A stretch of DNA of 64,000 nt from Candidatus Methanomethylophilaceae archaeon (GCA_017519045.1 JAFWTC010000086.1:1-64000), one strand, 5' to 3'; numbered from the stretch's first letter, positions 44,940-53,833 are shown. Notes: a model not told the origin generated them from the letters alone. Translations and numbers: made by a program.

Positions 44940-45653
44940 ATGCCTGGAAGCAAATACGACAGGGAAATCCGCTTCATGGCGAGAGAAGTCGATAGGCTTA
45001 CCGCCTAGAAATCCGAACTGGAGTCCTCTCAGACTCCTAGAGACGATCTGGACAAATGCATCGCCGAGATAGACCGTCTCGTGGACCAATACACCACGCG
45101 TCGCAAGGAGATCGAGGACTCGTTCATCGAATGCGGATTGGAGGTCCCGCTGGTAAGCAGGAACCTGAACGCCACGGTCAACCCCGTCGGCCCGTCCTTC
45201 GAGCCGGTGGGAAGGGACTACAGGGTCAAGGTGGAAGAGGAGGCGAAGAGCAGGCCCACGCCGGAATACAAGAGCACGTCGGCTGAAATCGATGAGGACG
45301 CGTCTCTGGAAGACCGCCTCAGAATGATATCGTCCAAAATCTCGAAGATCGAGGACGAGATCGTGAAGGCCGCCCTCGCCGACGACTACGACGCCCGTGA
45401 GCGTCTCGAGAGGGAGGCCCGCGACCTGAAGGCAAGACGCGAGACCATCATAGCCGAGATCAAGTCCTCGCGCTCCAGGCCCGCCGCCGACGAGGAGTCC
45501 CAGAAGAGGATAGAGGCCCTGGAGGCGGAATGCCGGGCGCTCAGGTCCCAGATCTCAATGATCAGAGGCGACATCGCCGATCTGATGAACCAGATGGACG
45601 AGGTCGCCCGCAGGCTGGGGATGGACGAGGATCAGGACGAAGACGACGACTGA
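44940..45653 (+). CDS. Coiled-coil protein with an in-frame amber codon (candidate pyrrolysine protein)
   Basis: The frame runs from ATG 44940 to TGA 45651-45653, 237 codons, with one internal stop: TAG at 45006-45008 (codon 23). Protein before it reads MPGSKYDREIRFMAREVDRLTA and after it KSELESSQTPRDDLDKCIAE; the charge and hydrophobic heptads continue across the codon. A TTTATA box ~30 nt upstream fits a leaderless start at 44940, upstream of the TAG. Residues 75-200 form a long coiled coil (EDRLRMISSKISKIEDEI..). A GTG at 45081 is a weaker alternative start. The organism has pylBCDS, so amber decoding is available. Confidence 0.6.
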
Positions 45654-45780
45654 GGCCGCGTCCGAGCCAATGGCGACGGAGTTCACACCGTTTAATACGT
45701 CGCCATTCCTCAAATATTATTATAAATAAAAACAAGGAACGGGATGTATCGGCTCATCCCAGAGTCAGGATATTGATACA

Positions 45781-46809
45781 ATGGCAAACGAGACGCTCCT
45801 GTTCCCATTCGTCCGCGTCGTCGGACAGGAAAAGATGAAAAGAGGACTCCTCCTGAACATAGTGGACCCCGGAATCGGCGGAATCCTCATCAAAGGGGAG
45901 AAAGGAACGGCGAAATCCACCTCGGTGAGGTCGCTGGCCCAGATCCTCCCTCCCAGGACCTCCGTCGTGGGATGCCCGTTCCACTGCGACCCCCGCTATC
46001 CGAAGAGGATGTGCATTCAGTGCCGCGAGAGGCTGGCCGCCGGAGAGAAGCTGGAATCGCAGGAGGTCCCCATGTCGGTGGTGGAGCTCCCCCTGAGCGC
46101 CACCGAGGACCGCGTGTCCGGTACCCTGGACCTGGAGCACGTGCTCAAGACCGGGGAGAAGAAGTTCGAGCCGGGAGTCCTGGCCCAGGCCAACGGCAAC
46201 ATCCTGTACGTAGACGAGGTTAACCTTCTGGACGACCACATCATTGACCTGCTCTTGGATTCTGCCGCGATGGGCGTCAACTACATAGAAAGGGAGGGCG
46301 TATCGTTCTCCCACCCCGCCAAGTTCGTCCTGGTCGGGAGCATGAACCCTGAGGAGGGTAGCCTGAGGCCCCAGCTGCTCGACCGTTTCGGCCTGTGCGT
46401 CGACGTGGAGGGCGACAAGGACGTCAACGTCAGGATGGAGGTCATCAAACGCAGGATGGCGTTCGACGCCGACCCTGAGGGATACATCGCGTCCTGCCAG
46501 TCCGAGATAGACGAGATGCGCGCCAAGATCATCGAGGCCCGCTCCGTCCTGCCCAAGGTCGTGCTCGACGACAAGATAATCCACGACATAGTCTACACCT
46601 GCATCCACTTCAAGATGGAAGGGCACAGGGCCGACATCACCATGATGAGGGCTGCCAAGGCGAATGCGGCCCTCGACGGAAGGACGGAGGTCACCAAGGC
46701 GGACCTCCGCACCGTCGCTCCGCTGGTCCTCGGCCACCGCCTGAAGAAGCGCGCGTTCGAGGAGGTCGCCTTCGACATGAAGGAGCTGGACCTATGCCTG
46801 GGCCTCTGA
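45781..46809 (+). CDS. ChlI/BchI-like AAA+ ATPase
   Basis: A 342-residue protein with Walker A GEKGTAKST near residue 39, a Cys-rich insertion CPFHCDP..MCIQCRE (70-85), Walker B ILYVDEVNLLDD and sensor 1 GSMNPEEG. It belongs to the magnesium/cobalt chelatase ATPase subunit group. The ATG is 16 nt before the end overlap with the ChlD-like gene, so the two make a complex. Methanogens do not make chlorophyll, and no CobN or BchH subunit is near. Metal insertion into, or remodelling of, a tetrapyrrole (corrinoid or F430) is the family-based guess. A TTATAAATA box at ~45720 precedes it. Confidence 0.85.
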   Translation: MANETLLFPFVRVVGQEKMKRGLLLNIVDPGIGGILIKGEKGTAKSTSVRSLAQILPPRTSVVGCPFHCDPRYPKRMCIQCRERLAAGEKLESQEVPMSVVELPLSATEDRVSGTLDLEHVLKTGEKKFEPGVLAQANGNILYVDEVNLLDDHIIDLLLDSAAMGVNYIEREGVSFSHPAKFVLVGSMNPEEGSLRPQLLDRFGLCVDVEGDKDVNVRMEVIKRRMAFDADPEGYIASCQSEIDEMRAKIIEARSVLPKVVLDDKIIHDIVYTCIHFKMEGHRADITMMRAAKANAALDGRTEVTKADLRTVAPLVLGHRLKKRAFEEVAFDMKELDLCLGL

Positions 46810-48737
46810 GCGCCCCGCAGTACCCGTTCTCAGCCGTATACGGGATGGAACAGGTGAAGAAGGCGCTGATGTGCGCCATGGTCAACCCCCGCGTCAAGAC
46901 CGTGCTGATAATAGGGGCTTCGGGCACCGGGAAGACGCTGGTGGCCCGTTCGCTGGGAAGGATATCCGGGAAGAGGATCGTGAACGTCCCCCTGAACGTC
47001 ACCGACGAGCAACTGTTCGGATGCCTGGACATCGAGTTCGCCATCAAGGAGGGAAAGATAGAGCTGCAGGACGGGCTCCTGAAGCGCGCGGACGGGAACA
47101 TCCTCTACATGGACGACGTCAACCTGTTCGAGCAGAGGATGACCAACGGGGTCATCGACGCCGTGCTGACCGGGAAGGTGAGGATAGAGAGGGAGAACAT
47201 CTCGACCTCGTACGACGTCGACACCATCCTGGTCGCCACGATGAACGTCCACGACTCCTATCTCAGCCCCGCGATACTGGACCATTTCGACATCTGCGTG
47301 AAGGCCGACTATCCCGACGACGAGGCCGGGAGGACGGAGATACTCAGACGCAGCCTCGCTTTCGACGAAGACCCGGACGCCTTCGCGGAGGCATACGCCG
47401 ACAAGGATGCAGAGGTATCCAGGAGGATAGCCGACGCGAAGGAGATCGTTAAGAGCCTGGCTCTGGACGACGAGGTACTGGAGGCCATCGCCACGGTCAG
47501 CGGCGGAATGGACATCCAAGGCTCGCGCGGGGACCTCTCGGCTACCAACGTCGCGATATCCCTGGCCGCCATAGACGGCAGGAGCACCGTGTCCTTCGAC
47601 GACGTGGAGGAGGCCTCCATGATGTGCCTCGCCCACCGCCGCAAGGTGATCGGAGGCAGGCGCGTGGACAAGATGGAGAAAGTGGTCAGGTCCAGCGTTG
47701 GATTCAACACAGAGTCCAGGGCGATCTTCAAGGCCGTCCACCCAAGCCGCGAGAATCCCAAAATCGATGACGCCGAGGCCGAGGAGGCGCCCAGCGCCGT
47801 CGACCCCCGCGCCGTGGCCAAGGAGGATGAGGGCAAAGGGAAGACCGAGGACGTCATAACCAAGATCGGGGAGACGTTCGAGACCATAGACCTCTTCGAC
47901 CGCGAGAGCGCCAAGGCCAGAGGCGTGTCCAGGAACAAGGGGAAGAGGGGGATGCAGAAGACCGACACCAGGACCGGAAGGTACGTCGGATCGCGCATCA
48001 CCGAGCAGAAGAACCCTGACCTCGCATTCGACGCCACCGTCCGCGCGGCCGCCCCGTATCAGCTCAAGCGCCACGCCGAGGCCGAGACGGACATGGCCGT
48101 GATCATCGAGAAGAGCGACATGAGGGAGAAGATCAGGGAGACCAGGACGTCGTCGACGTTCCTATTCGCGGTGGACACCAGCGGATCCCTGATCATCAGG
48201 AACAGGATGACTGCCGTGAAGGGAGCGATTCTCTCCCTGCTCAAGCAGCATTACATCAAGAAGGACCGCGTGGGGTTCCTGACCTTCAACGAGAAGTCGA
48301 TCACCATGCTGCTCCAGCCCTCCAAGGAGGTGGAATGCATCTACAAGCTCCTGGACGACCTGGCGATCGGTAAGAGGACTCCCCTCTCGGCCGCCCTGCA
48401 ATACCTGAGCGACTACATGTCCATGTACGTCAAGAAGCGTCCGAACGACGAATGCTACGTCGTCCTGGTGACCGACGGCGGCGCGAACATCCCCCTGGAT
48501 CCCGATGACACCGAGACCGACCCGCTGGAGGAGGCCCTCGGAATCGCCAGGAAGATGAACGTCCCGAACGTGAAATGGATAGTGATAGACTCCGAGAAGA
48601 GGTACGACACCGTCCATCACGCCAAGTCGTTCGCCGACGCCCTGCACGCGAGGTACTACACCTTGGACGAGCTCCGCATCGTCACGCACGAGGAGGAGCG
48701 CCTGGTGCACACGGCCACCCCCCATATAATCAAATGA
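46794..48737 (+). CDS. ChlD-like AAA+ / VWA-domain protein
   Basis: A 647-residue protein. Residues 10-330 are an AAA+ module (Walker A GASGTGKT, Walker B ILYMDDVNLFEQ). An acidic linker (~330-420) follows. Residues ~445-640 form a VWA domain with the MIDAS motif DTSGS..., TPLSAAL and VTDGGAN. This is the layout of chelatase subunit D. Its start overlaps the ChlI-like gene by 16 bp. The two subunits form an ATP-driven machine; with corrinoid-dependent methyltransferases downstream, a role in corrinoid or methyltransferase maturation is inferred. Confidence 0.85.
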   Translation: MPGPLSAPQYPFSAVYGMEQVKKALMCAMVNPRVKTVLIIGASGTGKTLVARSLGRISGKRIVNVPLNVTDEQLFGCLDIEFAIKEGKIELQDGLLKRADGNILYMDDVNLFEQRMTNGVIDAVLTGKVRIERENISTSYDVDTILVATMNVHDSYLSPAILDHFDICVKADYPDDEAGRTEILRRSLAFDEDPDAFAEAYADKDAEVSRRIADAKEIVKSLALDDEVLEAIATVSGGMDIQGSRGDLSATNVAISLAAIDGRSTVSFDDVEEASMMCLAHRRKVIGGRRVDKMEKVVRSSVGFNTESRAIFKAVHPSRENPKIDDAEAEEAPSAVDPRAVAKEDEGKGKTEDVITKIGETFETIDLFDRESAKARGVSRNKGKRGMQKTDTRTGRYVGSRITEQKNPDLAFDATVRAAAPYQLKRHAEAETDMAVIIEKSDMREKIRETRTSSTFLFAVDTSGSLIIRNRMTAVKGAILSLLKQHYIKKDRVGFLTFNEKSITMLLQPSKEVECIYKLLDDLAIGKRTPLSAALQYLSDYMSMYVKKRPNDECYVVLVTDGGANIPLDPDDTETDPLEEALGIARKMNVPNVKWIVIDSEKRYDTVHHAKSFADALHARYYTLDELRIVTHEEERLVHTATPHIIK

Positions 48738-48740
48738 GGG

Positions 48741-48770
48741 AGGGGGATGCCCCCTCTCAATCTTTCTTTT
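48741..48770. terminator. Bidirectional terminator after chlD
   Basis: GAGGGGG/CCCCCTC hairpin followed by TCTTTCTTTT in the gap between the convergent chlD and SMR genes. Confidence 0.6.
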
Positions 48771-49131
48771 CGTCTATGTATTCGACAGGGGTCAGCTTGA
48801 GCCCCACCACTCCGGCCAGGATAAGCGCCAGGCAGACGCCCATCAACGGGCTGAATGCGGTCTCCTCCAATCCGAGAATGTACGAGAGCACCACGGTGAA
48901 GAACACCCCTATCCCGATCCACACGGCATATGCGGTGGTAAACGGCACGCCCAGCCTCATAGGGTATTCCAGGCACACCATGCTCAGGAACAGGAAGACT
49001 ATGGTGACTATGTCCCATCCGATGTTGGTGAAGCTCTCGGTGTAGGCAAGCCCGATGGACCAGCCCAGCTGAAGGAACCCTCCGAGGATGATCAGAATCC
49101 ATGCGAAAGCAGTCTTGTTCTTTATCTCCAT
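48757..49131 (-). CDS. SMR-family transporter subunit lacking the conserved glutamate
   Basis: A 124-residue protein with four transmembrane helices, paired with the next gene (4 nt gap). In SMR exporters helix 1 has a membrane glutamate in a GxxxExxW setting; here it reads GGFLQLGW, so glutamine replaces it. The partner at 49136 keeps Glu. The tail ends in an acidic EYIDEKKD. Paired SMR subunits work as antiparallel heterodimers; this one would have only one proton-coupling glutamate. Likely exports amines or guanidinium-type cations. Confidence 0.8.
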   Translation of the reverse strand: MEIKNKTAFAWILIILGGFLQLGWSIGLAYTESFTNIGWDIVTIVFLFLSMVCLEYPMRLGVPFTTAYAVWIGIGVFFTVVLSYILGLEETAFSPLMGVCLALILAGVVGLKLTPVEYIDEKKD

Positions 49132-49135
49132 TCGA

Positions 49136-49471
49136 TCACCCCGAGATCATCCTCACTCCGATTATTCCCACCACGATCATGGCGATGAACAGCAGCTTTC
49201 TGGCCGTGAGCTTCTCCTTGTACAGCACGCGGCCGATCAGAACGATTCCGGCCGCCCCTATCCCGGCGAGGATGGAATACGACACCCCCGGCCCGATGTT
49301 CTCGGGGTTAGACGGGATGGATAGGAGGTATAGGCACAGCAGGACCAGGATCAAGGCAGCGGCCCCCCAGCCCTTCTTCTTGAAATTCTCGGATTTATCC
49401 AAGCAGGTGACCCAAATGGGCTCGATGACGCTAGCCACCAGCAGGATAACCCACGCCATAAACAAATCCAT
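49136..49471 (-). CDS. SMR-family transporter subunit (with glutamate)
   Basis: A 111-residue, four-helix protein with LLVASVIEPIWVTCL containing the conserved helix-1 glutamate. A second ATG four codons in is also possible. It is the first gene of the SMR pair and lies 4 nt before its partner. Located directly downstream of ramA (minus strand), about 180 nt away. Substrate unknown; quaternary or methylated amines fit its context. Confidence 0.8.
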   Translation of the reverse strand: MDLFMAWVILLVASVIEPIWVTCLDKSENFKKKGWGAAALILVLLCLYLLSIPSNPENIGPGVSYSILAGIGAAGIVLIGRVLYKEKLTARKLLFIAMIVVGIIGVRMISG

Positions 49472-49649
49472 ACAGAATAATCGAATTGTTGTAATAAAAA
49501 GGTATAGCAATTATTATATATTATTGGTTGTCCAAAACGCTATTCTCGGACTTGATGAAAACAAGGCTGGCTCATTGGCACCCAAATATCCAGAAAATGG
49601 AAAGATATTTATCCGGCCCGTCAGCCAGGCCGGAATTGTTGGAAAGACG

Positions 49650-51275
49650 TCACTGGACGATCTCGAACTCCCTGAGAGACAGGAACCTTCCCTCGCAAGC
49701 CTGCTCGCAGCGCCTGCAAGCGGTCCCGGCGCACCTGTCCGACTTCACGTAGGCGTGGACGCCGTCGTCCTCCAGCTCGATGGACAGTGCCTTCTCCGGG
49801 CAGGCCTTCATGCACTTGCGGCATCTGATGCATCCGTTAACCTTCCCCGTCAGGACGGTCCTGGATTCCTCGAGCATGATGACTCCCCTCTTCTCCACGT
49901 CGGGCAGGTCGGTCTTGGCGAGCCTCTCGACCTTCACGTTCTCGGAAGGCTCCGAGAGAGGAGGAAGGCCGTATATGTCGAGCATGGGGTTGTACTGGTC
50001 GGCGGGCATGCCAGTGCACCAGAGCGAGTACTCGATGGAATAGATGTTCTTGAACGTCTCGGAGGTTGCGAACATGACGTGGGTGGCCCTCAGCTCCTTA
50101 GCGAACTCGCGGAGCTTGAGCAGGTCGACCTTCCCGAGGGCGACCTTCCTAGCCATCTCTATGGACGTGTTCCCGAACTGGATCAGATGCGTCGCGCCAG
50201 GACAGACCATGCCTATCCCCAGGGCCTTGATCGCATCGACGTAGAGTCCGGAGGCGCCGGACATGTACGCCTTCTTGACGTCCCCGGTCCACAGGCCGGC
50301 CTCGTGAAGCAGAGTGAGGAATCCGGCGCGGAGCGCCCCGATCGCCTTCCCTGCCTCCTCCACGTCATGGGACGTGATGCATACGTCGTCCTGGAGATGG
50401 ATCCTCTCGTCGGGCGTGAGGATGGCTGGAGTCTTGATCAGGCCGCCGTATATTCCGCAGTACAGCGTGGCCACGACGCCGGTTCCGGTGACTCCGACCG
50501 CAGGCTGCTTCCCTTTGGAGATGACCTTTCCCGTGCAGGGATCGACAACGTCGGATTTCGTGTCGATTATGGAGCCGTTCAGCACGGTGCACTCCCATCC
50601 GCCCTCCACAGGGTCGACATCGGAAATCGCGCCGGGTGCGGCCAGCATTCCGCGCTCGATCTCCTGTCCTTCGAGGGCGGGACCGGCTGCCGCGGATCCG
50701 GTGTAGATCTTCCCGTCGACGACGAGGGCCATCTCGGCGTTGGTTCCATAGTCGACGACGATGACCGGCTCCTTCTCGTCGACTATCCCGGTCATCTTGA
50801 GCATGGCGATGGCGTCGGCCCCGATCTCGTGGGTGACCGCGGGAGGAATAATGACCTCGGCGTCCGGCATCCCCACGAGCCCGAGCTCGGAGGCCTTCCT
50901 GATGGAGCCGTTCCTCTCCGGAGGGATGACGCCCATGCTCTTGAGCGCGTTCTTCCCGGCGTAAGCCAGGTCCCTGATCTCTATGTTCTCGAACAGGGAC
51001 ATCTGGAAGGTGTTGCCGCAGACGCCGATCCTCTTGACCTGCGTGAGGTCAATCCCGAGCGCGGCGAAGAGGTTGTTGGCCGCATTCACTATCAGCCCGT
51101 GGGCGACGTCCTCGCCGGACTGGATGGCGAAGTTGACGTGGTCGATGACGTTCATCCCGGGAATGGGATGACGCTGTGTGATTGCTGTGCCGAGAGTTTC
51201 GCCGGTATCCAGGTCGAGGGCCTGGCAGCGGAGTCCGCTGGTGCCGATGTCCAATGCGATTCCATAGTTGGCCAT
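49650..51275 (-). CDS. ramA: Methylamine methyltransferase corrinoid protein reductive activase
   Basis: A 541-residue protein. It begins MANYGIALDIGTSG, the ASKHA-type ATP-binding fold seen in RamA, with IVVDYGTNAEMAL in the second half of the fold. Two C-terminal iron-sulfur clusters (CIRCRKCMKACP and CAGTACRRCEQAC) complete it. RamA uses ATP and an electron donor to reduce inactive Co(II) corrinoid to Co(I). A terminator at 51422 separates it from the mtb/mtt operon, and a TTAAATAA box at 51326-51336 gives its own promoter. The start at 51275 follows a weak ribosome site. Confidence 0.9.
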   Translation of the reverse strand: MANYGIALDIGTSGLRCQALDLDTGETLGTAITQRHPIPGMNVIDHVNFAIQSGEDVAHGLIVNAANNLFAALGIDLTQVKRIGVCGNTFQMSLFENIEIRDLAYAGKNALKSMGVIPPERNGSIRKASELGLVGMPDAEVIIPPAVTHEIGADAIAMLKMTGIVDEKEPVIVVDYGTNAEMALVVDGKIYTGSAAAGPALEGQEIERGMLAAPGAISDVDPVEGGWECTVLNGSIIDTKSDVVDPCTGKVISKGKQPAVGVTGTGVVATLYCGIYGGLIKTPAILTPDERIHLQDDVCITSHDVEEAGKAIGALRAGFLTLLHEAGLWTGDVKKAYMSGASGLYVDAIKALGIGMVCPGATHLIQFGNTSIEMARKVALGKVDLLKLREFAKELRATHVMFATSETFKNIYSIEYSLWCTGMPADQYNPMLDIYGLPPLSEPSENVKVERLAKTDLPDVEKRGVIMLEESRTVLTGKVNGCIRCRKCMKACPEKALSIELEDDGVHAYVKSDRCAGTACRRCEQACEGRFLSLREFEIVQ

Positions 51276-51421
51276 GTTATCAATCCGTTCTCCAGATGCA
51301 AAAGATGCCTCTGTATCCATCCGACATTATTTAATGATGTAGACGGGACCAGGAACGATGGGCGGAAGGACGTCCCGAAGCGCTGAAAAGCCAGACGGAA
51401 TAAAAGAAAGGAAGAGGTTTT

Positions 51422-51441
51422 CCACCGTGGCATAGCGGTGG
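51422..51441 (-). terminator. Terminator of the mtb-mtt operon
   Basis: CCACCG/CGGTGG perfect hairpin followed on the minus strand by AAAACCTCTTCCTTTCTTTT. It lies after the small membrane-protein gene and before ramA. Confidence 0.65.
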
Positions 51442-51472
51442 ATTGATTCGATTGAACGACGTTCAGCCCGAA

Positions 51473-51616
51473 TCACAGCTTGCTATACATCCACCTTGCG
51501 ATGTACAATCCGGCAAGGGCGACGCCGATGATGAACACCGTGCTCACTATGTCGGAAGCGGGAATGATCCCGTCATCGAAGAATGCGGAGTATGCGTCCC
51601 AATTTACGTTAGACAT
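51473..51616 (-). CDS. Small single-pass membrane protein (47 aa)
   Basis: A 47-residue protein starting MSNVNWDAYSAFFDDG, with one hydrophobic helix (IVSTVFIIGVALAGLYIARW, about residues 23-42) and a basic C-terminal end, so an N-out/C-in orientation is likely. A strong GAGGTGATGAG ribosome site precedes the ATG. It lies 13 nt after the winged-helix-like gene and is the last gene of the mtbC...mttP operon, just before the terminator. A permease subunit or corrinoid-protein anchor is possible. Too short for most gene callers. Confidence 0.7.
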   Translation of the reverse strand: MSNVNWDAYSAFFDDGIIPASDIVSTVFIIGVALAGLYIARWMYSKL

Positions 51617-51629
51617 CTCATCACCTCGC

Positions 51630-51950
51630 TCACTCGGGCGTATAGTGCCTGACCTTTGCCTTCAACTCGTCCAGCGTCTTCTTCCCGTAAGGCGTGAGCT
51701 CATACTTGGTGAGAAGCCTTCCGGGGTGCTTGGAATCGAACTTGGAGCCGTCGGTGTCGATGGCCCAGTCGATCTCCTTGCAGAATCCGGCCGAGACGGC
51801 CTCGATGCAATCGTAGTTGATGTTGTCACGGCCGATGGCGGAATTCAGATGATACTCGTCCTTGAGTATGTCGACTATCTCGTAGTTCCACATGGGCTTC
51901 TTCTCGATGACTTCCAGGATTCTGAACTTCAGAGGCGCGCCGACTATCAA
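51630..51950 (-). CDS. Small winged-helix-like regulator (about 106 aa)
   Basis: Sequence VGAPLKFRILEVIEKKPMWNYEIVDILKDEY suggests a winged helix with a PadR-like wing (RLLTKYELTPYGKKTLDELKAKV). The start is ambiguous: TTG 51950 after GGAGGTGAG is preferred; GTG 51959 and ATG 51977 are alternatives that overlap mttP. It is co-transcribed with mttP upstream and the 47-residue membrane gene downstream, so it may regulate the methylamine operon. Confidence 0.55.
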   Translation of the reverse strand: MIVGAPLKFRILEVIEKKPMWNYEIVDILKDEYHLNSAIGRDNINYDCIEAVSAGFCKEIDWAIDTDGSKFDSKHPGRLLTKYELTPYGKKTLDELKAKVRHYTPE

Positions 51951-51951
51951 A

Positions 51952-53091
51952 TCACTCACCTCCCATGACGGAATCATCCTTGAGGGAGACCAGTCCCTCC
52001 GCATCCTCGGTAGCGATGAGATAGCTTCCGAACAGACAGATTATGAGTCCGCCTATAGTAGGCAGGACGTGGGCCATGTCGTGTCCGCCGATGGCGTTGT
52101 CGACACCGAAGAACAGGACCATGAAGACGATCGAGCATGCGGCGTAGAGCGATCCGATTGCCTGTCCGCGGGCGACCCCAATGAAGGGGAAGGACTTGTA
52201 CCAGGTGACGTAGCACCAGGCGAAGGAGAATCCCAGCAGGATGACCACGAGCAGGATGTACGGGTCGGTGACGACGCTGGCGATGGTGGAGAAGATCGGG
52301 ACTCCGGTGATAGCGAGGACTCCGCAGACGATGAACCAGAGGACCATCTCCCAGAAGAACCTGAGCTGGATACCGCAGTCGGGCTCGCAGTAGTCGAGCG
52401 CCTTTCCGGCGAAGGTTCCCTCAAGACCCCAGCATATGGCGCACATCGCGCCTCCGATGACTCCGAGGGCCATGTTGGCGGACTCTCCTCCACCGAAGAT
52501 CGTTCCGGCGAACAGGACGAAAGCACCGACAATCATGATGACGACAGCGATGTATCCCCTCTTGGTGACCTTCTGGTGGAGGTACAGGACGGACATGATG
52601 GTTCCCACGAGGGCGTACAGGACACCGGCGACGGCCGCGAATCCAGGGTTGAGGAACTGAGCGGCGACGTAGGTTCCGAAGACGGCTCCGGCTCCGCAGA
52701 TACCGGCGTAGACGAAGTATATGTTCGCGGCCTTGAACTCGACGAAGGTCCTCTTGAGCTCCCCCATCTTTCCGAGGGCCCCGTTCCAAATGAACAGGAT
52801 GAGGGTGTCGATGATCGCATTCACCAGACAGAGGAGAATGCATGCCATCGTGTATGTGACGTCGGCTCCGTAGCCGGCATCTATCATGTTGTCCATAACC
52901 GCAGGAAGGAAATCGGGCATCTCCCAGACCGCGTATCCGGGGACGTACCAGACTCCCCAGTAAATGGCACACAGCAGAGCGGCTATGATACCGAACTGGA
53001 ATTTCTTCTTATGATTGGCCTTGATGAACTCGTCGAGGGATGAACTCGCGACACCAGGGCTCGCATTCGTACTTGTTTCCTTAACATCCAT
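51952..53091 (-). CDS. mttP: Methylamine-type permease
   Basis: This 379-residue protein has about ten transmembrane helices in the DMT/EamA-like arrangement. It sits directly after mttC, in the position of mttP in Methanosarcina trimethylamine operons. It probably imports trimethylamine. The start MDVKETSTNASPGVASSS has a soluble tail before helix 1. A perfect hairpin (53115-53143) lies between mttC and its start. Confidence 0.82.
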   Translation of the reverse strand: MDVKETSTNASPGVASSSLDEFIKANHKKKFQFGIIAALLCAIYWGVWYVPGYAVWEMPDFLPAVMDNMIDAGYGADVTYTMACILLCLVNAIIDTLILFIWNGALGKMGELKRTFVEFKAANIYFVYAGICGAGAVFGTYVAAQFLNPGFAAVAGVLYALVGTIMSVLYLHQKVTKRGYIAVVIMIVGAFVLFAGTIFGGGESANMALGVIGGAMCAICWGLEGTFAGKALDYCEPDCGIQLRFFWEMVLWFIVCGVLAITGVPIFSTIASVVTDPYILLVVILLGFSFAWCYVTWYKSFPFIGVARGQAIGSLYAACSIVFMVLFFGVDNAIGGHDMAHVLPTIGGLIICLFGSYLIATEDAEGLVSLKDDSVMGGE

Positions 53092-53114
53092 ATGTTAGCC
53101 TCCGATAACGGAGA

Positions 53115-53143
53115 ACGGCCGGAACCCCGAAGAGCCCGGCCGT
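53115..53143 (-). promoter_or_regulatory. Intercistronic hairpin between mttC and mttP
   Basis: Perfect 8-bp stem ACGGCCGG/CCGGCCGT with a 13-base loop in the 94-bp gap. It could terminate or process the transcript or protect the mttBC part. Confidence 0.55.
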
Positions 53144-53185
53144 ATAAGATTTAGGTAAGAGGTTTGAAGAAGATAAAGACTGTGC

Positions 53186-53833
53186 TTACTTCTTCTCGAA
53201 CGCGGCGGTGAACTTGGCGGCGGCGTCGGAAGCGTTCTCGGTGTAGAGGTCGGCTCCGATCTCGTCGGCCCACTGCTGGGTGACAGGAGCTCCACCGACG
53301 TTGGTCAGCAGGGAGTCCCTGATTCCGGCAGCCTTGAGCTTCTCTTCGAAGGTCTTCTGGTGGACCATGGTGGAGGTCATCAGAGCGGAGGTTCCGACGG
53401 CGACGGGCTTGTACTTCTTGCAAGCATCGACGATCTGGTCCAGGGGAACGTCCCTTCCGATGTTCTCGACCTTGAATCCGGCGACCTTCAGCATGATGGC
53501 CACGATGTCCTTTCCGATGGAGTGGATGTCTCCCTCGATCGTACAGATGACGACGGTTCCGAGTCCGGCAGAGACTTCGGCACCGCGCTTCTCGAGCTCG
53601 GGGTTCAGCACATCCATGGCGGCGTTCATCGCGGCAGCGGCGGCCATGACGTGGGGAAGGTAAACCTTCTTGGCCTCGAAAAGGGCTCCGACCTCGGTCA
53701 TTCCGGCGGAGAATCCCTTCTCGATGAGCTCGACGATGTCGGCGTTCTCGGCGACTGCCTTCTTCGCGACTTCGACGGCTTTCTTGTTGTTGTAGGTCAT
53801 GACTGCGTTTTTTGCATCATCGTTAAGTGACAT
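53186..53833 (-). CDS. mttC: Trimethylamine corrinoid protein
   Basis: A 215-residue protein with the B12-binding motif DIHSIG (Asp102, His104, Gly107) and the later GGAPV segment. An N-terminal helical cap domain precedes it. It accepts the methyl group from MttB on the Co(I) corrinoid and passes it to the CoM methyltransferase. It follows mttB by 34 nt with GGAGGATTA as ribosome site. Confidence 0.93.
   Translation of the reverse strand: MSLNDDAKNAVMTYNNKKAVEVAKKAVAENADIVELIEKGFSAGMTEVGALFEAKKVYLPHVMAAAAAMNAAMDVLNPELEKRGAEVSAGLGTVVICTIEGDIHSIGKDIVAIMLKVAGFKVENIGRDVPLDQIVDACKKYKPVAVGTSALMTSTMVHQKTFEEKLKAAGIRDSLLTNVGGAPVTQQWADEIGADLYTENASDAAAKFTAAFEKK

Noticed and set aside
44907-45089. Small minus-strand frame over the amber-codon region
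   Set aside because: Antisense to the coiled-coil gene, with no promoter or ribosome site.
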